A stretch of DNA of 46,522 nt from Thermodiscus sp. (lineage in GTDB: Archaea > Thermoproteota > Thermoprotei_A > Sulfolobales > Acidilobaceae): NCBI GenBank assembly GCA_015523485.1, contig WAKH01000077.1:1-46522 (forward strand). The letters are read 5' to 3'. Under the pieces are notes generated by a model. It was not told where the DNA came from. It ran no database searches and saw nothing but the letters and a program-made list of their open reading frames with translations. A program made the position numbers and the translations under genes. Shown here piece by piece: positions 1 to 8,514 of the stretch. Position 1 is the stretch's first letter, and every line of letters starts with the position of its first letter.

Positions 1-108
1 ATAATCGTCAAAGGAGCAATAATAGAGACAACTGAAGGTAAAGCGATAGTGACCTCGAGGCCGGGACAGGACGGAGTTGTTAACGCGGTTTTAATTAAAG
101 AAAAATAA
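1..108 (+). CDS. rps8e: 30S ribosomal protein S8e, C-terminal fragment
   Basis: Only the last 35 codons lie in the window; the gene begins upstream of base 1 and ends with TAA at 106-108. The reading [20 protein letters not shown] matches the conserved C-terminal end of archaeal S8e, a small-subunit ribosomal protein. It is followed after 9 bases by srp19, so the two are probably co-transcribed. Identity rests on this short tail, but the SRPGQDG motif is distinctive. Confidence 0.85.
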   Translation: MIVKGAIIETTEGKAIVTSRPGQDGVVNAVLIKEK

Positions 109-117
109 TTTTAATCG

Positions 118-432
118 GTGGATTCTCCTTTGAGCAGGGAGTATAAAGGGGAACGAATAGCAATCTACCCTTCCTATCTAGACAAGAAGCTACCGCGAAG
201 GCTCGGCAGAAAAGTACCTATCGATGTAGCGGTTGAGAACCCTCGCATCGATGAGATCGTAAAGGCGGCCTCTGAGTTAGGACTTGACCCATATGTCGAG
301 GAGGATAAAACGCATCCTAGAACATGGTACAGGTACCATGGAAGAGTCACCGTTAGGAAAGCCGACAGTAAGATTAGGATCCTGAAAATGATCTCTCAAC
401 TGATTAAAGATAAGTATAGAAAGAAACACTAA
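118..432 (+). CDS. srp19: Signal recognition particle 19 kDa protein
   Basis: SRP19 binds the tips of helices 6 and 8 of 7S RNA and prepares it for SRP54 binding during co-translational targeting of membrane and secreted proteins. The 104-residue length is typical of archaeal SRP19. The family pattern is visible: an N-terminal IYPSYLD segment, the RRLGRKVP basic stretch, then HPRTWYRYHGRV and a basic C-terminal tail ending in KDKYRKKH. The start is GTG at 118, nine bases after the S8e stop, consistent with read-through transcription from S8e. I see no anomalies. Confidence 0.93.
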   Translation: MDSPLSREYKGERIAIYPSYLDKKLPRRLGRKVPIDVAVENPRIDEIVKAASELGLDPYVEEDKTHPRTWYRYHGRVTVRKADSKIRILKMISQLIKDKYRKKH

Positions 433-532
433 CTTCATCCCCTTATAAGAGATTCTTAGGTATACCTCGGTTATTCCGTCAAATATTGTCCCAGCCACTC
501 GAATATAAGGTGAGGCCCCCCACCGCCTCTAA

Positions 533-922
533 TTGGTGTGGTGGTTGGAAGGTAGACTACTACTGGGCAAAGTGGTAACTAAGACCAAGTCCGGATATGT
601 GATAGTAAAGATACATGACCCTAACATGAGGATCAAGATCGGTAGCAAGGTAGCAGACAGCTCGGGTAGCGAGGTTGGGATAGTCGCGGACATTATTGGC
701 AACGTGGAGAAACCCTATGCAGTAGTAAAATGGCGCAGTAACATTTCACCACGTGACGATGAACAACTGTTCGTTATAATTGTTAGGAGGCGGAGGGGGG
801 CTAGGCGGAGAGGTGGCAAGAAGCGTGTCAGCGGTGGAAGGAGGCCAAGGCGTGGTAGATTGTCCTCCCGAAGAAATCGTGGTCACACCGGAAGGTCTAA
901 GGGTATGTCTAGTAGACGGTAG
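533..922 (+). CDS. gar1: H/ACA ribonucleoprotein subunit Gar1
   Basis: Gar1 is the H/ACA RNP subunit that contacts Cbf5 and promotes substrate turnover in RNA pseudouridylation. The core at roughly residues 8-80 shows the expected beta-barrel pattern: GKVVTKTKSGYVIV, then IGSKVADSSGSEVG and NVEKPYAVVK. After the core comes a tail of about 45 residues, nearly all Arg/Gly/Lys/Ser, which overlaps the start of tfb in another frame. TTG 533 gives 129 residues; GTG 536 or TTG 545 would give an N-terminus closer to other archaeal Gar1 proteins. A TATA-like AATATAAGG at 500-508 would place a nearly leaderless transcript start near 530. The gar1-tfb pairing is common in archaea and supports the call. 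Confidence 0.9.
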   Translation: MVWWLEGRLLLGKVVTKTKSGYVIVKIHDPNMRIKIGSKVADSSGSEVGIVADIIGNVEKPYAVVKWRSNISPRDDEQLFVIIVRRRRGARRRGGKKRVSGGRRPRRGRLSSRRNRGHTGRSKGMSSRR

Positions 923-1832
923 AGTACTAGGTAGTGTATCCTTCGATGACAGGCCCGAGTGGAGGCGTTTCCCTAAGAAGGGCGAATCCAAAGGCTTAGA
1001 AAGGGGATCTAGGCCTCTAACATTCTCATTCCACAACGGCGGTGTGGGTGCAGAATTAAAGATAACAAGGAGAAGGGGGCTCACAAGGAGTTCTATCCGA
1101 TTAAAAAACATGAAGAGAGGAGTCTATAGAATCACGGCGACTAGGAAAGAGCGCGCCCTGATAGAAACCTTTACCCTCATGCACAGGATCCTCAAAAGCT
1201 TGGATGTACCCAAGTCGAATGCAGTCGCCGAAGTAGCGGGAAAAATAATAAAGAAGTACCTAGAGGAGAGAAGAGCTGAGGGTAAACGAGCCAACAAGAC
1301 GACTATAATTAACTCTAAAGAGAAACTTGCAGTAGTCATCGCAGCTATACGAAAGGCTCTCATAATTCACAACCTCCCTATAGGAGAGAGTGAATTATAT
1401 GAAGCGGCAGCGAATGAAGCGCCAGAAGCAAGGACGCAAGAATTCAGGAATTACGTGTGGAAGATAATGAAGAGGATGAGCGACTACGGAGTCGTACCAG
1501 CTTACCACATGTATGGTAGACCAACCGCGAGAAGCCGGTTGATGAGGGTTGACAGATATGTTGTGAGACTTCTATCTACGCTTGATTTACCGTTAACTCT
1601 CAGAACACCTGCACTGCGTTTCCTCGAGACCGCTATGAAGTCTGGAAAGAGTTTATGGGGTAGGAAACCGGAAGCTATCGCCGCGGCTGTAGTATACCTA
1701 GTGGCTAGGCTTCATGGGTATGAAAATATAACCCAGAAAACTGTCGCGAGCGTCTACAAGCTTAGCGAGGCAAACGTTAGGAAGACCTTCAGGTACCTGC
1801 TAGAGGATATGGTTATGATAGTGGGCGTTTAG
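813..1832 (+). CDS. tfb: Transcription initiation factor B, divergent, degenerate zinc ribbon
   Basis: TFB recruits RNA polymerase to the TBP-TATA complex. The N-terminus reads CPPEEI..EGLRVCLVDG followed by RPEWRRF. That is the zinc-ribbon/B-reader region with only two of the four zinc cysteines, as I recall for Sulfolobus TFB1 (CPPDK..C). The rest is helical and matches the two cyclin-fold repeats (approximately residues 110-220 and 230-335) in a divergent form. GTG 813 is preferred over TTG 780 because it follows a GGAG-rich stretch and leaves about 16 residues before the first Cys. Either start overlaps the Arg-rich tail of gar1 by more than 100 bases in another frame. Functionality of the ribbon without all zinc ligands is inferred from the Sulfolobus case. 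Confidence 0.82.
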   Translation: MARSVSAVEGGQGVVDCPPEEIVVTPEGLRVCLVDGRVLGSVSFDDRPEWRRFPKKGESKGLERGSRPLTFSFHNGGVGAELKITRRRGLTRSSIRLKNMKRGVYRITATRKERALIETFTLMHRILKSLDVPKSNAVAEVAGKIIKKYLEERRAEGKRANKTTIINSKEKLAVVIAAIRKALIIHNLPIGESELYEAAANEAPEARTQEFRNYVWKIMKRMSDYGVVPAYHMYGRPTARSRLMRVDRYVVRLLSTLDLPLTLRTPALRFLETAMKSGKSLWGRKPEAIAAAVVYLVARLHGYENITQKTVASVYKLSEANVRKTFRYLLEDMVMIVGV

Positions 1833-1973
1833 TGGAGCTAGATGTTAATAATTATTTAAAAAGATAAGGCAAGACCCTAATCTGACATGTATCGGATAGA
1901 TATATAGGGTGTCACTTCCCATATCTATCAATACGGCCTACCCCAGGTTACAATGACTATAGGCTAGCGGCAG

Positions 1974-2390
1974 GTGTGGATTAGAGTGGCAGGAATCAGT
2001 GAACTAGAGAAGAAAGCGTTGGAAATAATTGAGACAAAAGAGGGCGGTGTCCTCCAAAGCGACCTGTGGAAGATGCTAGGCCTAGACAGTAGAGAAGGCT
2101 CGAGGCTTGTCCTCAGACTGGTAAAGAAGGGCCTAGTGAAACGCGAACAAGTATCAGTAAATGGACGTAGAACCTACAAGCTAACTCCCGCGAAAATGGC
2201 TGCTGAACCAGTTACGGTCAAAATCAATATCGCCAGTATTCTAGACATCCCATGCACGACATGTCCTCAAATCTCGGAGTGTGGGCCTAAGAACTTCTAC
2301 GATCCCGCTACATGCCCTCTCCTCGAAGCGTGGATAGCGAGGAAGCTGAGAGGAGACAGGAAGGTTATAAGGAGGCCAGCAAGAATCTAA
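1974..2390 (+). CDS. TFE-beta, winged-helix Fe-S subunit of transcription factor TFE (RPC39/C34-like)
   Basis: This 138-residue protein has an N-terminal winged helix (residues ~8-70, GVLQSDLWKMLGLDSREGSR..LVKKGLVKRE) and a C-terminal cysteine cluster. The cluster is C-x2-C-x5-C with a fourth Cys in DPATCPLLEAW. That arrangement is the hallmark of the archaeal RPC39/RPC34 homologue that carries a [4Fe-4S] cluster and pairs with TFE-alpha to help open promoters. GTG 1974 is the modelled start and GTG 1986 is an alternative. The gene ends convergently with trm1, overlapping it by 26 bases. Its partner TFE-alpha is not in the window. Confidence 0.85.
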   Translation: MWIRVAGISELEKKALEIIETKEGGVLQSDLWKMLGLDSREGSRLVLRLVKKGLVKREQVSVNGRRTYKLTPAKMAAEPVTVKINIASILDIPCTTCPQISECGPKNFYDPATCPLLEAWIARKLRGDRKVIRRPARI

Positions 2391-3564
2391 TCACCTCCTT
2401 ATAGTCGGCGCTTGTCCTTATACTTGTCGGTGAATAGTGACTTCTACAAGCCCTATGTCCAGCGTCCTCAAGAGTGGATAGAAGCGCCTCTATGCGAGGC
2501 ATGCTAGTTCTCGCGAATGACGCTGCTTGCTCTACACGTAGATGTAGGCCATACTCTTCTAACTCAGCCTCGCACTTAATTGTATTAAGGAGATCCATTA
2601 TCCGTGTCTGTGTATTGAGGTATTCTCTCACTGATGTTTCATCGATTAGTTTAACGATAAAGTTAACATCGTTAAGATTCGACGTCCATAATGGACCGAT
2701 CGGTACTGGTGACTCGTACCCCGTGCATGATGGAGGGTCCCGTATAAGGTAGGTTCTCTTCTCGCTGGGACAGTAATATGCATATCCAAGGGACTCCTCT
2801 AGCATCCTATCCGCCCTTCTCGCCCCCCTCATGATTTGAACATATATTCTAATGTAATGGTCCGCGTAGTAGGAGAGTAGAGGGTAAATGGCCTTGTCAT
2901 GGGATGCAGCTATCCTAGCGATGTAACCCAGTAGTACTCTTATGCCTATCTCTTTGGACTCTGGGGTTTTCCTAATCGATACACCATACTTTCTTAAGGC
3001 AGCTCGGTGCTTTGAACCCTCTAACACAGCTAAATCTGTCGCTGTAACAGCTAGTAGCCCCTTATTTCCTATCACCGATATTGCAGCGTCTAGGTATGGT
3101 GCTGGCGAGCCGAAAGGGTCGATGTCAACTACCAGAGGGGGGCGGTCAAGAATCCAACGGGTTGCAAATAGTAGCTCGCGGGCATCCTTATGGTAGACTG
3201 CCACTACTTCATCTAACCCGTTAAGCCTTACGTTGTCCCTTGCAAAGGATACTGCACATTCATCGATATCGCCAGCCACTAGTTTAAGATCGCCATTTAC
3301 TTCTATCGCGTACCGTATAGGTCTAACTCCAGTAGCGGTTAGTGGTTCTGCGACGTAGAAGTCTTTGACAGGTGCTAGATGTTCTCTATAAACACTTAGG
3401 GCGACCACGCTGAGATCTCTATTAAACTCCATTCTAGGATTGTAGAATACTTCTAGCCAGGCGGGTTCAATTCCGTGGGGTGCAATAGCCTGAGCCGGAT
3501 CCGGTATGTAGAGTAGGGCTTTACCTTCCTTGATTACTGCCCTTGCCACACAGTTTCGCGGCAA
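2365..3564 (-). CDS. trm1: tRNA (guanine(26)-N2)-dimethyltransferase
   Basis: Trm1 uses S-adenosylmethionine to form N2,N2-dimethylguanosine at position 26 of tRNA. At 399 residues it has the usual archaeal length. Visible family motifs are FYNPRMEFNRDLS near the N-terminus, EPLTATGVRPIRYA, the catalytic-type DIDPFGSPAP, and the GPLWTSNLND segment with its nearby Cys in the C-terminal domain. TTG 3564 places the start 44 bases inside the upstream THEP1 gene; GTG 3549 also fits. The gene is downstream of, and translationally linked to, the THEP1-type NTPase, and it converges on tfeB. Confidence 0.93.
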   Translation of the reverse strand: MPRNCVARAVIKEGKALLYIPDPAQAIAPHGIEPAWLEVFYNPRMEFNRDLSVVALSVYREHLAPVKDFYVAEPLTATGVRPIRYAIEVNGDLKLVAGDIDECAVSFARDNVRLNGLDEVVAVYHKDARELLFATRWILDRPPLVVDIDPFGSPAPYLDAAISVIGNKGLLAVTATDLAVLEGSKHRAALRKYGVSIRKTPESKEIGIRVLLGYIARIAASHDKAIYPLLSYYADHYIRIYVQIMRGARRADRMLEESLGYAYYCPSEKRTYLIRDPPSCTGYESPVPIGPLWTSNLNDVNFIVKLIDETSVREYLNTQTRIMDLLNTIKCEAELEEYGLHLRVEQAASFARTSMPRIEALLSTLEDAGHRACRSHYSPTSIRTSADYKEVIRFLLASL

Positions 3565-4087
3565 TTTCTCCAGCCTCTTCTAGCAGTCTTTCTCGGTTCT
3601 CTAGTGTCACCTCGATTATCTGTGAGGATTGCTCAATTATACGGTATATGTAGGGGTCCCTTGACCTGAGGCGGCGGTGGATAACGCCTATTGTAGGCTT
3701 GTTTAACTTTAGGACGGCTATTATTGCACTTCTCAGCTGTGGTACCAGTAATTCCATAGGTCCAATTTCATCAATAACAATAACGTCGGCATCCCCTTTC
3801 GCCTTTTCCAGTGCACCGACTCCTATCCTGAGAACGTCACTCGTAACTATACCGTACTTACCTAGTCTAGGTCCCGGATATCCAACCTTAGCAAGCCAAC
3901 CTTCTTCTCCGCTCATGATATCCACAATCTTGAAGCCGATCCTTTTTCCATCACTGCCCCTCACTTCTGGGGCTATGATGCCGCCTACCCGGCAACCCAT
4001 ATCTTCTATCAGTTCCTTAACTCTCCTTACAATAGTACTTTTACCTACTCCAGGTCTTCCAGTGTAGAATATCTTAGCCGGGGTCAC
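3521..4087 (-). CDS. THEP1-type nucleoside-triphosphatase
   Basis: A 188-residue P-loop NTPase with Walker A GRPGVGKST near residue 10 and Walker B VIVIDEIGPMEL around residue 100. The family-specific VGGIIAPEVR and GVIHRR elements are also present. Members hydrolyse NTPs in vitro, and the human homologue is cancer-related NTPase; the cellular role in archaea is not settled. Its 3' end overlaps trm1 and its 5' end sits 6 bases after the HTH regulator, so the three genes form one minus-strand operon. Confidence 0.88.
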   Translation of the reverse strand: MTPAKIFYTGRPGVGKSTIVRRVKELIEDMGCRVGGIIAPEVRGSDGKRIGFKIVDIMSGEEGWLAKVGYPGPRLGKYGIVTSDVLRIGVGALEKAKGDADVIVIDEIGPMELLVPQLRSAIIAVLKLNKPTIGVIHRRLRSRDPYIYRIIEQSSQIIEVTLENRERLLEEAGEIAAKLCGKGSNQGR

Positions 4088-4093
4088 CCTTAA

Positions 4094-5080
4094 TCACTCA
4101 TTTCTACTTTCTTCTTTTCTCCTTTGAATTAATGCCTTTATTAGATCGCTTAAGTTATCGATTACTATCGCCCTCACGCCCTCTTTCTCAAGCTCTCGAG
4201 CGATTTTCCTGTCTTCGACTATGACACCCTTGTCTTTTATGTCAAGTGTCCTGGCCATCTTCTCCATGTATATGGACTTCTCGTAGAGAGTACGCTTGCT
4301 TTCTCTGGGATGCTGTACTGTAAATACGATCCTGGTTTCTTCTATCGACCCACCTATGTCTAACACAGTCTTCTTTGCGTGGACTATCTTGAATCCTATC
4401 GCTTTCAGATCTGCTGCAGCCTTCTCCTCTAGGCGTGAATCAAATGGTTTTACTGTCCTTGGTTCGGGCAGGTTGCTTGTGTCGAATATATCGCATGGGA
4501 CGACTATGTCTTCTCCTAGCAGGTTTATCAGCTTCTCGGCTCTCTCGATTGTTGGATCGAGTCTTCCTCTCTCATACTCGTATACTGCTTTACGACTTGT
4601 CTTGAGGACCATAGCGAGATCTCCTAGACTCAGACCCTTCTCTAGCCTTCTCTCGCGGAGCTTGGCTGGATCAACCCGTACCTTGTATCCATCTCGTGAT
4701 TCGAAAATGTATACGGGTTCCCTGCCACTCAGTATGCCCTCGAGCGTTTCTGGAGATACGACTTTTATGCCATACTTCTCATAGGCGACACCTTCAAATA
4801 GCTCTTCTCCACCTCGCCTCTTTGCAACTATAACTGGGGATATGTTCATAGAGGATGCCAGGGCGAGTAACTCTTGTACTTCACTCTTGGGTATATCATC
4901 TAGGTCGCTTGCTACTTTGACGAGAATCCTCCGCCCATCGCGTAGTCTCACGGCTAGATCTATGCTTCTCCTCTCTATCCTCCTCGGGTACTCTAGTACA
5001 GCTATTTCACTGGCGTACCTGTATAGTATTGCTAGTGTCTTGTAGAGCACCTCCTTTGCGTCTAACTCCATTACCGGCAT
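4094..5080 (-). CDS. Archaeal HTH-type transcriptional regulator (Cro/C1 type, HAMAP MF_00584-like)
   Basis: The 328-residue protein has an N-terminal alpha/beta domain resembling a degenerate nuclease-like fold. A Cro/C1 helix-turn-helix follows at about residues 150-190 (LRERRLEKGLSLGDLAMVLK..KAVYEYERG), and a C-terminal alpha/beta domain ends the protein. This layout matches a family of conserved archaeal regulators whose targets are unknown. Met1 (5080) and Met4 (5071) are both possible starts. It is the first gene of a minus-strand operon with THEP1 and trm1 and faces the PPP phosphatase across a 55-base gap. Confidence 0.8.
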   Translation of the reverse strand: MPVMELDAKEVLYKTLAILYRYASEIAVLEYPRRIERRSIDLAVRLRDGRRILVKVASDLDDIPKSEVQELLALASSMNISPVIVAKRRGGEELFEGVAYEKYGIKVVSPETLEGILSGREPVYIFESRDGYKVRVDPAKLRERRLEKGLSLGDLAMVLKTSRKAVYEYERGRLDPTIERAEKLINLLGEDIVVPCDIFDTSNLPEPRTVKPFDSRLEEKAAADLKAIGFKIVHAKKTVLDIGGSIEETRIVFTVQHPRESKRTLYEKSIYMEKMARTLDIKDKGVIVEDRKIARELEKEGVRAIVIDNLSDLIKALIQRRKEESRNE

Positions 5081-5135
5081 GACCCCATGAATGATATAGT
5101 TCGATGAAGAGAGTTAATAGAATTAGGGGTGTAGT

Positions 5136-6023
5136 ATGAAGCTCCCCACAGTTGAAGAGTACGTGGAAATAATACAGAGCTTCATAGAAATATCAAAGAC
5201 AGAAAAAGAGTCTCGTAAGCTCAACCTGCCATTTAACTCCATTAGGATTGGAAATGTGATTTTCCTGAAAAGTACGTCCACAGAGAGGATAACAGTTATC
5301 GGTGATCTTCACGGAGACTACCTAACGCTCCATAACATATTATCAAAATTCAGGTCATCTGATTTAATCGTCTTCCTCGGCGATTATGTTGATAGGGGTC
5401 CCTGGAAGGATCAAATATTAACAGTATACACGCTTCTCAAGTCCAAGCTTGATGGAATGCCTATAGTCATGCTAAGAGGTAATCATGAAGCACCGACAGG
5501 CTTGGAGCCAGCGGGTCAAGACTTTCCCTATGCTATCCTCGAATACTACGGAGACGATGCGGGTGTACTAATAGACTTACACAAACGGTTATGGGATTCA
5601 CTCCCTCATGCACTCGTTATTGAAGGAGTTGCATTACTGTTACATGGAGGGCCTCCAACGATTAAACTGGACTCGCCTACAAATGAGTACTTAGGCGGAG
5701 TAGTTGAAAGCAGAGATGTGCTAGAAGAAATTCTTTGGAATGATCCAATCGAAGACGATGTTATAAGAAAACCTAACCCACGTGGGGCTGGAAGCCTATG
5801 GGGTAGACCAGTGACCGAGATAGCACTCGGAAAAATCAATGGGAAGCTAATAATTAGAGGCCACCAGCCAGCACTCAAGGGTTATTCATGGAGCCATAAG
5901 GGAAGAGTACTCACCCTGTTCTCTTCCAAAATCCCTGTGTATGGTTTGGATAACGCTGGCGTCCTGTCTTGTGGTGTCGATGAGATAAGTCCTGAATGTG
6001 GGGATTGCATAGACTTTGTCTAA
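5136..6023 (+). CDS. Serine/threonine protein phosphatase, PPP family
   Basis: A metallophosphatase removing phosphate from Ser/Thr residues. All PPP metal and catalytic motifs are present: GDLHG (56-60), GDYVDRG (82-88), RGNHE (114-118), LHGG (about 169-172) and RGHQP (241-245). At 295 residues it is the size of a PPP catalytic domain, with no regulatory extension except a short Cys-containing tail (CGVDEISPECGDC). The start is ATG 5136, after GGGGTG. It stands alone between a divergent regulator operon and the convergent ccmB gene. Protein substrates cannot be predicted. Confidence 0.92.
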   Translation: MKLPTVEEYVEIIQSFIEISKTEKESRKLNLPFNSIRIGNVIFLKSTSTERITVIGDLHGDYLTLHNILSKFRSSDLIVFLGDYVDRGPWKDQILTVYTLLKSKLDGMPIVMLRGNHEAPTGLEPAGQDFPYAILEYYGDDAGVLIDLHKRLWDSLPHALVIEGVALLLHGGPPTIKLDSPTNEYLGGVVESRDVLEEILWNDPIEDDVIRKPNPRGAGSLWGRPVTEIALGKINGKLIIRGHQPALKGYSWSHKGRVLTLFSSKIPVYGLDNAGVLSCGVDEISPECGDCIDFV

Positions 6024-6038
6024 CTGTTCTTTAACAGT

Positions 6039-6701
6039 TCAGTCAAGTATTGCGCTGGATAAGACCAGGGCAAATCCTAGGAAAGAGGCTCCACCCAACC
6101 ATATTGACGTCAATGAGTCTATTGGAGGATGCGCTCCCGAAAAGGCTGTTATGAGGGGATCAATAGTTACCCTCAGATATGGTATCGAGAGGACGAGTAC
6201 GACGAACGCGACCGATCCAGTTCTAGCTTCTCCGAAACTTAGTGAGGCTGAGACGAATGCAGACACCGATGCTAAGAATAGACTCACTCCACCAGCCCAG
6301 AGTAACATGGGTGTCCAGGCAACGACCAATCCAATAGTAAATACTTTAACTATGATACTAAATAACATTAATTGACTGAACAAGAATATGTAAGAATACG
6401 TACTCTTAGCAAGGATCAAGATCCAACTCTCCACTGGCGACGACCTTAAACCATCTAGTGTACCACTCAGGGCTTCACGAATAAATCCGGCGAATGACTC
6501 AAACAGGGCTAAGAACAATGCAAAGGCGATCATTGTCCCAGCAAGAACCTCCCCCGGATACTGCGAATACGAGGCAGCCGCTGAGGCGAGAATACCAGCC
6601 GCTAAGGTAAACCCTATCTTGACATAGAAGTCTACTCTCTCCCTGACTTCAACTTTTAAATCTTTATAAATTAAGGCTAAAAGTAAACTTAGCGTTTTCA
6701 C
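6039..6701 (-). CDS. ccmB: Haem exporter permease CcmB
   Basis: A 220-residue integral membrane protein with about six hydrophobic segments. CcmB is the permease subunit of the CcmAB ABC complex, which drives release of holo-CcmE in System I cytochrome c maturation. The N-terminal cytoplasmic LIYKDLKVEVRER stretch before the first membrane helix is typical of CcmB. Its start overlaps the ccmA stop by 4 bases (6698-6701), indicating translational coupling. The family alone could be confused with other ABC-2 permeases; position next to ccmA, ccmC and ccmE settles it. Confidence 0.87.
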   Translation of the reverse strand: MKTLSLLLALIYKDLKVEVRERVDFYVKIGFTLAAGILASAAASYSQYPGEVLAGTMIAFALFLALFESFAGFIREALSGTLDGLRSSPVESWILILAKSTYSYIFLFSQLMLFSIIVKVFTIGLVVAWTPMLLWAGGVSLFLASVSAFVSASLSFGEARTGSVAFVVLVLSIPYLRVTIDPLITAFSGAHPPIDSLTSIWLGGASFLGFALVLSSAILD

Positions 6702-7360
6702 CTCAAACGTCCCCCTTCTAGTTTCAAAACGCGGACATCCTTTAATGGGCCGATATCAGTCTCTTTAGGAGCAGTCGCTATAACTACACCTCCCCTACTT
6801 GTGTGCATATCGAGGACCGTTATCAAATCACTGACACCTGTATCGTCGAGGCCGGTAAATGGCTCGTCTAAAAGCAATACGCTCGGCTTGTGAATTAAGG
6901 CTCTCGCTATGTCAACCCTCCTCCTCCATCCAAAACTTAGTGAGGCCACTTTCTCGTTTATCTTGGCCTTGAGTTTCAGGATTTCAACTATCTCATCGTT
7001 CTCAGGAGAATAATCGTTGACTCCAAAGAGCTTCGCGTAAAACAATAGGTTTTCCTCCACAGTCAGTGGACTATACACTAAACTCGTATGGAGAACCACT
7101 CCCATCAGACTCTTCGCCTCAGGATAATATGGCTCGATACCAAGTATGCTGACTTTCCCTTTACTCGGCCGAATCAAGCCTGCTATTATCTTGATCAGCG
7201 TTGTTTTACCAGAACCGTTTGCACCAAGAATGAAAACCTTCTCCGACTCTGGTACAGATAAATCTATTCCCTTTAACACCCAGTCTCCATGTTCCTCGTA
7301 CTTTTTCCAGACATCAACTACTTCTACCATTGATTTATCCAAATATGGCACCATAGTCAT
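6698..7360 (-). CDS. ccmA: Haem exporter ATP-binding subunit CcmA
   Basis: An ABC ATPase with Walker A GANGSGKTT (residues 46-54), a divergent signature SLSFGWRRRVDIARAL, and Walker B VLLLDEPFTGLDD. The Q-loop position reads VLHTSLVY, so the usual Gln is not obvious. The length of about 220 residues is normal for CcmA. It is the first gene of a minus-strand ccmA-ccmB operon and diverges from ccmC across roughly 30-65 bases. ATG 7360 would fit a leaderless message from a TATA-like TAATTATT just upstream; ATG 7330 is an alternative start. Confidence 0.87.
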   Translation of the reverse strand: MTMVPYLDKSMVEVVDVWKKYEEHGDWVLKGIDLSVPESEKVFILGANGSGKTTLIKIIAGLIRPSKGKVSILGIEPYYPEAKSLMGVVLHTSLVYSPLTVEENLLFYAKLFGVNDYSPENDEIVEILKLKAKINEKVASLSFGWRRRVDIARALIHKPSVLLLDEPFTGLDDTGVSDLITVLDMHTSRGGVVIATAPKETDIGPLKDVRVLKLEGGRLR

Positions 7361-7425
7361 ACAACCATGAAGATACCAATAATTAATCTATGACTGTCAA
7401 TGTGTTAATACGAGGGTGTATAGCA

Positions 7426-8436
7426 TTGACAAGTACACGAAAGCTTGAGTATATAGTTTCAGTTATCGCCCTTATGGACGTATTAACTGCGGTCATAGCA
7501 GTTCTCAAGGCCCCATTTCCTTTGAAGGTAGACCTAGGTGCCCCCACGGCATATATATCAATATACGTTCATGTCCCCCTTGCGTGGGCTTCATACCTAC
7601 TCTTCGCCATCGCCATGATAGGTGGTATACTATATCTCGTAAAGGGCAAGGATGTATATGAAAAGGTAACAGTTTATGCAACCCTACTCGGAATAATGTA
7701 TGGGTTCGGAACAATAGTAACTGGAATGGCCTGGGCCAAGGAATCCTGGGGTGCTGCATGGAACTGGGACCCTAGAGAAACGGGAGTACTACTCCTGTTA
7801 CTAGCCTATTTGGGTTACTTCGCGATTAGAAACAGTATCAGGGACCCCGAAAAAAGGAAGACAATCTCCTCTGCTTATGCAATAGCAGCATTCATGGCCG
7901 TACCTATAAGCTTCATCTCGGCATACATAGGTGATAGCCTGCATCCAACCTCAAGCCAGGCTGGCAGCTTCTTTGGGCAACCCCAAGTTATGATGTACTT
8001 TATTCCAAGAGTTCTCTTAGCCACAGCAACAGCTATCGGCTTAGTTACATTACTAGTGAAGGGAGATGGAAAAGGCAGCGCTCCTAGAATCGCAGGAGGC
8101 CTGATTCTAATTCTGGGAATATTGACAACAATATACCTAGTGTCTCCATACATAACCTCCCATCCTGAAAGAGTACTTAACGCTACGCTAGCTGGAGACA
8201 AAATATCTTCCATTGTAACGCCTAAAGGAGTCATAAAGTTCAACCCACCAATCGATTCACCTGTTCAACCCGCATCCTACAAGGGAGAGCCCACAATAAT
8301 TGGCCATCTCGTAACTTTGAACGGGAATAGTCTAAACCTTGTGATACACTGGAGTGCCTCATTCGCATTGGTGACCTACTCGATAATTCTTGGAGTCGTA
8401 TTGACCTTCGTATATAGGCTTAGTCGAAATATATAG
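7426..8436 (+). CDS. ccmC: Haem handling protein CcmC, with a C-terminal extension
   Basis: CcmC holds haem in its extracytoplasmic WWD domain and loads it onto CcmE. The tryptophan-rich motif WGAAWNWDPRE lies at residues 108-118, flanked by the two expected haem-ligand histidines H49 (YVHVPLAW) and H173 (DSLHPTS). TTG 7426 is chosen because GAGGGTG sits 7 bases upstream; ATG 7390 is the longer alternative. With 336 residues it is about 90 longer than bacterial CcmC. The extra part forms an exported loop of roughly 80 residues and a last membrane helix. It is transcribed with ccmE. Confidence 0.87.
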   Translation: MTSTRKLEYIVSVIALMDVLTAVIAVLKAPFPLKVDLGAPTAYISIYVHVPLAWASYLLFAIAMIGGILYLVKGKDVYEKVTVYATLLGIMYGFGTIVTGMAWAKESWGAAWNWDPRETGVLLLLLAYLGYFAIRNSIRDPEKRKTISSAYAIAAFMAVPISFISAYIGDSLHPTSSQAGSFFGQPQVMMYFIPRVLLATATAIGLVTLLVKGDGKGSAPRIAGGLILILGILTTIYLVSPYITSHPERVLNATLAGDKISSIVTPKGVIKFNPPIDSPVQPASYKGEPTIIGHLVTLNGNSLNLVIHWSASFALVTYSIILGVVLTFVYRLSRNI

Positions 8437-8514
8437 ACTAATGACTCACAACTATGTATTAAGGGGTCAAAAGGATATGTTTCCTATAATCCCAATCTTT
8501 AGAGGGGGAAGAAT

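Noticed and set aside
746-1111. Minus-strand open frame across gar1 and tfb
   Set aside because: It is a shadow of two recognised genes, has Pro/Ser-rich low-complexity sequence and no plausible family.
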